A DNA stretch of 9,714 nucleotides, from the NCBI GenBank assembly GCA_029260195.1, contig JAJDDS010000043.1:1-9714 (forward strand), given 5' to 3'. The translations under genes and the position numbers were made by a program. This stretch comes from Phycisphaerae bacterium (GTDB taxonomy: Bacteria > Planctomycetota > Phycisphaerae > UBA1845). Shown piece by piece: positions 6,098-9,714 of this stretch; within the stretch, counting starts at the first letter, position 1, and each line of letters begins with the position of its first letter. The notes beneath the pieces are model-generated. The model searched no databases, had not been told where the DNA came from, and saw only the letters and a list, made by a program, of their open reading frames with translations.

Positions 6098-8047
6098 TCA
6101 CGGCGTTCCCGTGAACGCCCGTTGCAAAACGCCGAGGTCGGCGAAGTCGACGTCAAGGTCGAAATCGAAATCGAAAACCTCGCAGCCCGTGGTGTACGGT
6201 TCGCCGCGCGGTCCGGTCGCGCAACCGTCAAACGCAGCGAAGTCGCTCAAATCGGCGTCGCCATCGCCGTCGAAGTCGCCGGGCACGAATCCGGTTAAGG
6301 CAATCGTGTGGCTGGCCATCAGTACCGGCTCGCTCATACCATGCACTTGCCAGAGATCGTGCAACCGTTGGCCCCAGTCGTTGGTGTGGTTCTCGTCACG
6401 CAGGAACTCGATGTAATCCTTGGCGGACGTCTGATAGTACAGATTGACCGTCGCGGAGGCGGCGCCGATTGGCAGCGCGTATGGTGTGTCACTCCAATAC
6501 TGTCCGTCGGCGTAGGTTGTGTTGACCGGCGCGCCGCCGAACTCCTCGTAACCGGCGTTCGTAAACCCACGCGGCGGGATGCGGTTGTCTTTGTAGACCT
6601 TGTTGTTCAGAACGAAATGAAACGATACGCCCTCGGGCAGCCCGGTCGCAGCCGCGGTTATGGCGTCGAGACCCAGGTGAATCTCAAAGACTGCTGTGTT
6701 GTCGACGTCGAGGTCGGCTGTGAGCAGGTTGTAGGCGCCGCGTTCGCCGAGCAGGCTGTCATCCTCGTCAAAGAACTGCACGTTGATCCACATGCGCCGG
6801 CCTTCGGGGTAACCGGTGGGCAGCTTGTGTCCGGACTCGTTGGTGACGCGCACGTTGAGGCGCGAGGCGTCTTGCATTGGCTCCAGCGTCGCAGCCAACT
6901 GCAGCATTTCGATCGTACGATCCTGGCCATCCTGCAGGCGCTGGGCGTAGAACTCCTGACTGACAATGGCGTCGTCAGGCCAGAGTTCCGCGATCAGGTC
7001 GGGGATGGCGTCACGAATCCATGAGTTGCCACCGGCGAAGTCGTGGCGGGGCATGTTGGTTCGCAGTGGATAGTCTTCCTTGAAGAAGCAACCCCGTCCC
7101 TCGCGGTCGGGCATGTGGCAGTCCTGGCATGTGCTGACGACACCATCCGGGACGTTGCCGCCGAAGCGGCCACCGGCGTCAACGCCGCTTGGATATTCGC
7201 TGAATAGCCACTCGCTGTAGGTCCGTTCGATCGGGAACATGTCGTACTGATCGTCGGTGGAGTGCGCCGCGTCGAGCGCTCCCAACGCGTAGGTGCCGTC
7301 GGGTTGGCGCTCGTAGGCTGGATTGCTGACGTCGTGGCAAGTCGCGCAGAGTTCGCTCGTTTGATGGAAGGGGCTGAAGATGAACTCGTTGCCGAGCGTG
7401 ACCGGGTGCGGCGGCGGCGCCTGCGGTGGGACAAAGTCGAATGGGCCCCGCCGTCGATCGTAGGGGTCGATCACCATGCTGCCGTTGCCGGGGCGCTCGG
7501 GAAGAAGACCGAGGGCTACGAGTTCGTTCAGAATCTCCTCGTCTTCCGGCGGGCTGACACCTGGCTTGAAAACAGGGTCGACCATGCGGTGGCACGTGTG
7601 GCAGTTCACGCCGTCACGGTCGGCGTCGATGAGAGCGGACCCGTCAGTTTCGGGCGACGACCGGCCTTCGAGCCATCCCTTCAGCGTGTGACATCGGATG
7701 CAGATGTCGCCGCTGTCGGCTGCGTCCTGATTGGCGACCGCAAGGCAAGCGTAGAAGAGCGGGTCGCGGGCGGCTTGGGCCATCATGCTGCCCGTCCAGT
7801 TGCTCGCCACTTCGACGTCGGCTTCGGGGAAGATACCGTGGCAGTTGACGCAATTCACCGAGTGCAGGATCTCGTCGACGATCATCTCCGGTTGGGTTCC
7901 GGGAACGAAGAAGTCCTCGATGGTGGTGAGGACTGTGTTCTGCCCGGAGATCATTGCGTAGGCCGAGACGCTAACCGCGACGACGGTGACGAGTGCCAAC
8001 AGAGCCGAAAACCTCCGGCGTTTGAATGTGCTCATCGCGCGCTTCAT
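6098..8047 (-). CDS. Secreted five-heme cytochrome c with dockerin-like tail
   Basis: The protein has 649 residues. The ATG at 8047 follows a GGAG at 8062-8059 with an 11-nt gap. A second ATG at residue 5 is possible but further from that site. The signal peptide is KRRRFSALLALVTVVAVSVSAYA (cleavage near 31). Five c-heme motifs are present: CVNCH (66), CIRCH (116), CHTCH (149), CATCH (234) and CQDCH (307). Residues about 395-590 have no heme and look like a beta-sandwich, with the motif GHKLPTGYPEGRRMWINV (406), which I recognise from the C-terminal part of other multiheme cytochromes. Residues 591-637 are two perfect EF-hand-type loops (Asp591/593/595/597/599/602 and Asp626/628/630/632/634/637) around Cys609 and Cys622. 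This is the first gene of the operon. Its likely role is extracytoplasmic electron transfer, perhaps to or from the MauG-like protein encoded next. I cannot assign it to a named multiheme enzyme such as NrfA or HAO. Confidence 0.9.
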   Translation of the reverse strand: MKRAMSTFKRRRFSALLALVTVVAVSVSAYAMISGQNTVLTTIEDFFVPGTQPEMIVDEILHSVNCVNCHGIFPEADVEVASNWTGSMMAQAARDPLFYACLAVANQDAADSGDICIRCHTLKGWLEGRSSPETDGSALIDADRDGVNCHTCHRMVDPVFKPGVSPPEDEEILNELVALGLLPERPGNGSMVIDPYDRRRGPFDFVPPQAPPPHPVTLGNEFIFSPFHQTSELCATCHDVSNPAYERQPDGTYALGALDAAHSTDDQYDMFPIERTYSEWLFSEYPSGVDAGGRFGGNVPDGVVSTCQDCHMPDREGRGCFFKEDYPLRTNMPRHDFAGGNSWIRDAIPDLIAELWPDDAIVSQEFYAQRLQDGQDRTIEMLQLAATLEPMQDASRLNVRVTNESGHKLPTGYPEGRRMWINVQFFDEDDSLLGERGAYNLLTADLDVDNTAVFEIHLGLDAITAAATGLPEGVSFHFVLNNKVYKDNRIPPRGFTNAGYEEFGGAPVNTTYADGQYWSDTPYALPIGAASATVNLYYQTSAKDYIEFLRDENHTNDWGQRLHDLWQVHGMSEPVLMASHTIALTGFVPGDFDGDGDADLSDFAAFDGCATGPRGEPYTTGCEVFDFDFDLDVDFADLGVLQRAFTGTP

Positions 8048-8354
8048 GAACGAGTGATCTCCAGATGAAGTAGGGAATCACCAGAACGTAGCCGCTCACA
8101 TTCTTCCGTCCCGGTCTCGCGAAACGACGTGCGCGGAAAGATCGAACGGACCGCGCGACATCGACACGAAACACGAAAATCAGCGACGGACGAAAGGGCT
8201 GATGATGGTCCGAACCCGTCCAGACATCATAGAGAATCGGCTTGCGTATCACCAGCTTGGCGCAGGATTGCACGAGCAGGTAGTGCGTTATCGGCGTGGG
8301 TCGTGAAGTGTCGTTGGAAATGCTGCGGCGGCGGTGGCGGCGGGGGAAGAAGGA
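8048..8354. other. Noncoding leader region upstream of the four-gene operon
   Basis: No frame in this stretch has a convincing start, composition and homology. It must hold the promoter of the minus-strand operon, unless that operon is read from further upstream. The best -10-like hexamer that I see is TATGAT (minus strand, 8231-8226), about 180 nt before the ATG at 8047, but no good -35 is placed in front of it, so this is weak. At its right end, 8325-8358 is strongly G-rich on the plus strand (GGCGGCGG units, then G5 and G4 runs) and C-rich in the transcript of the small genes. Confidence 0.4.
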
Positions 8355-8382
8355 GGGGCGCTGGACCCTGTCCGAGCGCCCC
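8355..8382 (-). terminator. Strong hairpin with pyrimidine tract downstream of the small-protein gene
   Basis: Perfect 8-bp arms GGGGCGCT (8355-8362) and AGCGCCCC (8375-8382) enclose a second pairing, GGAC/GTCC (8363-8366 with 8370-8373), which gives a stem of about 12 bp with one bulged base and a 3-nt loop. Read on the minus strand it lies 75 nt after the stop at 8458 and is followed by TCCTTCTTCCCCC. This suits an intrinsic-type terminator for the two small genes, although the tail is C/T-mixed and not a true T-run. Confidence 0.55.
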
Positions 8383-8457
8383 GAGTGGTGCTTGCTTACG
8401 GATACGCGTCCGCCTCCGCGTTGATCGCGGCACGTGCGCGCCCCTCCCGTGCGTGTC

Positions 8458-8748
8458 TTAGAAGTTGACGGGGAGATCGAAGTTCGATGCCAGGAGGCGC
8501 GCCTTGGTGGCGGTCACAAAGGGGTTGTCGCAAATCTTGGTGACAAACAGCGGCTCGTTGCCGACGATGGCGACCATTGGGCTGCGGCCGGGGGTGACGC
8601 CGTCGTCCGGAATGCGCACGAGATGGCCGCTCCAATTGCAGATGTAGCAACCGGGTTCCTGGATGGACTCAAACGGGACGCAGGTTCCGGCTTGAGTGGT
8701 GAAGCTGCTCTGGCACGACTGCTGCGTTGCGTTCTTCGCGGTGTTCAT
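8458..8748 (-). CDS. Small cysteine-containing hypothetical protein (96 aa)
   Basis: The ATG at 8748 has the best ribosome site of the window, AGAGGAG 8 nt upstream. I see no signal peptide or membrane segment. Cys residues lie at 12, 23, 34, 37 and 73. GCYICNWSGHL (33-43) has a CxxC pair. The middle (VRIPDDGVTPGRSPMVAIVG) looks like beta strands and loops, and the end (ATKARLLASNFDLPVNF) like a helix followed by a short Pro-containing tail. The N-terminus is Ser/Thr/Gln-rich and looks flexible. The CxxC could bind metal or take part in disulfide chemistry. I do not recognise a named family and assign no function. The strong ribosome site and the terminator-like hairpin after it support a real gene. 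Confidence 0.72.
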   Translation of the reverse strand: MNTAKNATQQSCQSSFTTQAGTCVPFESIQEPGCYICNWSGHLVRIPDDGVTPGRSPMVAIVGNEPLFVTKICDNPFVTATKARLLASNFDLPVNF

Positions 8749-8900
8749 TTGGCGATCTCCTCTGGATCAAAAATCAAAATCGCACGCGGTCTCACGGTGA
8801 GTTCGCGTACATTTGCTCCGGGATGGAAACGAGGCAGCTTCCGCACCGGCGGACGACTCGCGGCCGAGTCGATCGGGCGGTGGTGCTGGCTCGCTTTCAT
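8745..8900 (-). CDS. Small basic peptide gene, overlapping the 96-aa gene by ATGA (51 aa)
   Basis: The ATG at 8900 starts a 51-residue frame that ends AAATGA. The TGA shares its bases with the ATG at 8748, so the two frames overlap by four bases, a standard coupling arrangement. The ribosome site of the next gene (GAGGAG) lies inside its last codons. The N-terminal half is Arg/Pro/His-rich (HHRPIDSAASRPPVRKLPR, residues 6-24). The C-terminal half is more ordered (VRELTVRPRAILIFDPEEIA, 31-50), and AILIF suggests a beta strand. An in-frame TAA directly precedes the ATG, which fixes the start. No Shine-Dalgarno site is visible. It could be a leader peptide that controls the 96-aa gene, a small partner protein, or a chance frame. 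The function is unknown. Confidence 0.42.
   Translation of the reverse strand: MKASQHHRPIDSAASRPPVRKLPRFHPGANVRELTVRPRAILIFDPEEIAK
8757..8763 (-). promoter_or_regulatory. Ribosome binding site of the 96-aa gene
   Basis: AGAGGAG in the mRNA sense ends 8 nt before the ATG at 8748. It stands out in a window where most genes lack a clear site, and it fixes this start. It is embedded in the 3' end of the 51-codon frame, so translation of that frame would pass over it. Confidence 0.75.
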
Positions 8901-8909
8901 TTACGGCAA

Positions 8910-8933
8910 GAAGAGGACTTCACCTGAAGAGGA
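8910..8933. repeat. 12-bp dyad flanked by GAAGAGGA direct repeats
   Basis: GAAGAGGA occurs at 8910-8917 and 8926-8933, and the palindrome CTTCA-CC-TGAAG spans 8918-8929. The site lies between the glycosyltransferase stop (8955) and the start of the small peptide gene (8900). This is a reasonable position for an operator of the small genes. The 2-nt centre is too short for an RNA loop, so a protein-binding dyad is the better reading. Confidence 0.35.
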
Positions 8934-8954
8934 ATTCGTTATTTTCTGTCGCGG

Positions 8955-9714
8955 TCATCGGCGCGGACTTGAGCGCGCTCGCGGCGGGCGCGGCGATGGG
9001 GTGACGGCGACGATTTCGAACGCGATCTCCCCATTGGCGCCGGTGATTGTCTGGATCAGTCTGCCACCCCGGATTTCGCGGGGGCGGGCGATGAAAAGGG
9101 CTCGGTGGTCTGGATCGTCTTGGAATGAACGTTCCAGGACGTCGGTACGGGTGGTCAGGGTGAAGGGGCCGAACGAGTCGACGCGGTGGAAGGCGTCGGT
9201 GGGGTGCTCGTAGCGGACGTCCTTGGGCCATTCGTGGAAGAGGGCGGGGTCGATGGGGAGGACCAGAAGCGGATAGACGTACGTTTCGCCGGCAAACCAC
9301 TGGTTGCGGCCGTTCACTTGATCCGAGACGTAGATGCGGTCGTAGTCGCGGTGGATGGGGCGGATGGCGCGGAGGGCGTCGCGCAGGTCACGCTGGTAAA
9401 GGGCGGCGATCCAGGGGTCACGCGCCCAGCGGGCGAAGTAGTCGTGGACGACGAATATGCCGTTGGCTGCGATGGTGAAAGTAGAGGCGATGATGGCGGC
9501 GGTGCGGCGGCGGGGTTGCGTGGCGAACCGTGCCAGCACTGCGTGGAGTCCTATGGCGGCGAGCCACTGGAAGACGGGCAGGCCGCACGCGGCGCGGAGG
9601 GCGTGGGTGGCGGTGTGCTCGGCGATATACGTGGGGGCGGAGGCGATGGGGTAGAGGGCAAGCCACACGAGCAGGAGCGGGCCGACGGGGTTCTTGCGGC
9701 GGTCGCGGAAGGCG
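8955..9714 (-). CDS. GT39/PMT-like membrane glycosyltransferase, C-terminal part (5' partial)
   Basis: The frame enters from the right edge with no stop, giving 252 visible residues ending at TGA 8955. A GTG at 9668 is internal and should not be taken as the start, because the codons before it (NPVGPLLLVW) continue a membrane helix. Three hydrophobic segments lie at visible residues about 10-27, 46-64 and 71-89, followed by a soluble tail of about 160 residues. The pattern HALRAACGLPVFQWLAAIGL (37-56) followed by a later VVHDYFARWA (88-97) is the style of the C-terminal end of GT39/ArnT-like enzymes, which transfer sugars from polyprenyl-phosphate carriers on the outer face of the cytoplasmic membrane. 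The catalytic N-terminal loop with its acidic pair lies outside the window, so neither activity nor acceptor can be judged. The extreme C-terminus (RPPRARSSPRR) is basic. Confidence 0.65.
   Translation of the reverse strand, partial: AFRDRRKNPVGPLLLVWLALYPIASAPTYIAEHTATHALRAACGLPVFQWLAAIGLHAVLARFATQPRRRTAAIIASTFTIAANGIFVVHDYFARWARDPWIAALYQRDLRDALRAIRPIHRDYDRIYVSDQVNGRNQWFAGETYVYPLLVLPIDPALFHEWPKDVRYEHPTDAFHRVDSFGPFTLTTRTDVLERSFQDDPDHRALFIARPREIRGGRLIQTITGANGEIAFEIVAVTPSPRPPRARSSPRR

Noticed and set aside
7971..8273. A 100-codon minus-strand frame across the start of the five-heme gene
   Set aside because: It overlaps the signal peptide region of the cytochrome in another frame, has no motif, and its start lacks a ribosome site.
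8325..8358. G-quadruplex on the plus strand
   Set aside because: Only two runs of three or more G are present, so a stable three-layer quadruplex is not supported. I kept it only as a G-rich tract.
8129..8461. A plus-strand frame with a poly-Gly run, and the opposite minus frame with a poly-Pro run (8227-8433)
   Set aside because: Both come from the GGCGGCGG tract and the terminator hairpin. The composition is low-complexity and neither has a plausible start.
9666..9668. GTG at 9668 as the start of the glycosyltransferase
   Set aside because: The frame remains open to the window edge, and the codons upstream continue a hydrophobic segment, so this is an internal Val.
1..9714. CRISPR array, tRNA, rRNA or phage genes
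   Set aside because: I saw no regularly spaced repeats, no cloverleaf-like segment and no phage structural or integrase motifs on either strand.

Overview
The window looks like a chromosomal segment of a Planctomycetota bacterium, most likely from Phycisphaerae or a related class. The basis is the gene content and not a search: Asp-rich dockerin-like tails that end in a 'DFA.F..C' style, a CRTAC1-type FG-GAP/ASPIC protein next to a TPR lipoprotein, a YWTD-repeat secreted protein, high GC, and non-ATG starts with few good Shine-Dalgarno sites. All genes that I can support lie on the minus strand, so the region reads from right to left. The many long plus-strand frames are high-GC shadows.

From right to left: (a) 9714-8955 is the C-terminal part of a membrane glycosyltransferase (GT39/PMT-like) that runs off the right edge. 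(b) 8900-8458 holds two small genes, a 51-residue basic peptide and a 96-residue cysteine-containing protein, that overlap by ATGA and are followed by a strong hairpin at 8382-8355. (c) 8354-8048 is a noncoding leader. (d) 8047-1097 is a tight four-gene operon: a secreted five-heme cytochrome c with a dockerin-like tail, a di-heme MauG/cytochrome c peroxidase-like protein with the same kind of tail, a CRTAC1-type FG-GAP/ASPIC lipoprotein, and a TPR lipoprotein. The junctions are +33, -26 and -4 nt. (e) 1003-927 carries an imperfect direct repeat. (f) 918-1 is a secreted YWTD beta-propeller gene that becomes, without a frameshift, the C-terminal part of an IS4-type transposase and runs off the left edge.

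The four-gene operon is the best candidate for an undescribed system. All its products have export signals. Two carry c-type hemes, two are probable lipoproteins with protein-interaction folds, and the two cytochromes share a calcium-loop module with a paired-cysteine linker. My inference is an envelope or surface redox assembly in which the five-heme protein exchanges electrons with the MauG-like enzyme, while the FG-GAP and TPR lipoproteins act as substrate, scaffold or anchor. No substrate can be read from the sequence. The chimeric YWTD-transposase frame is the clearest sign of past mobile-element activity.
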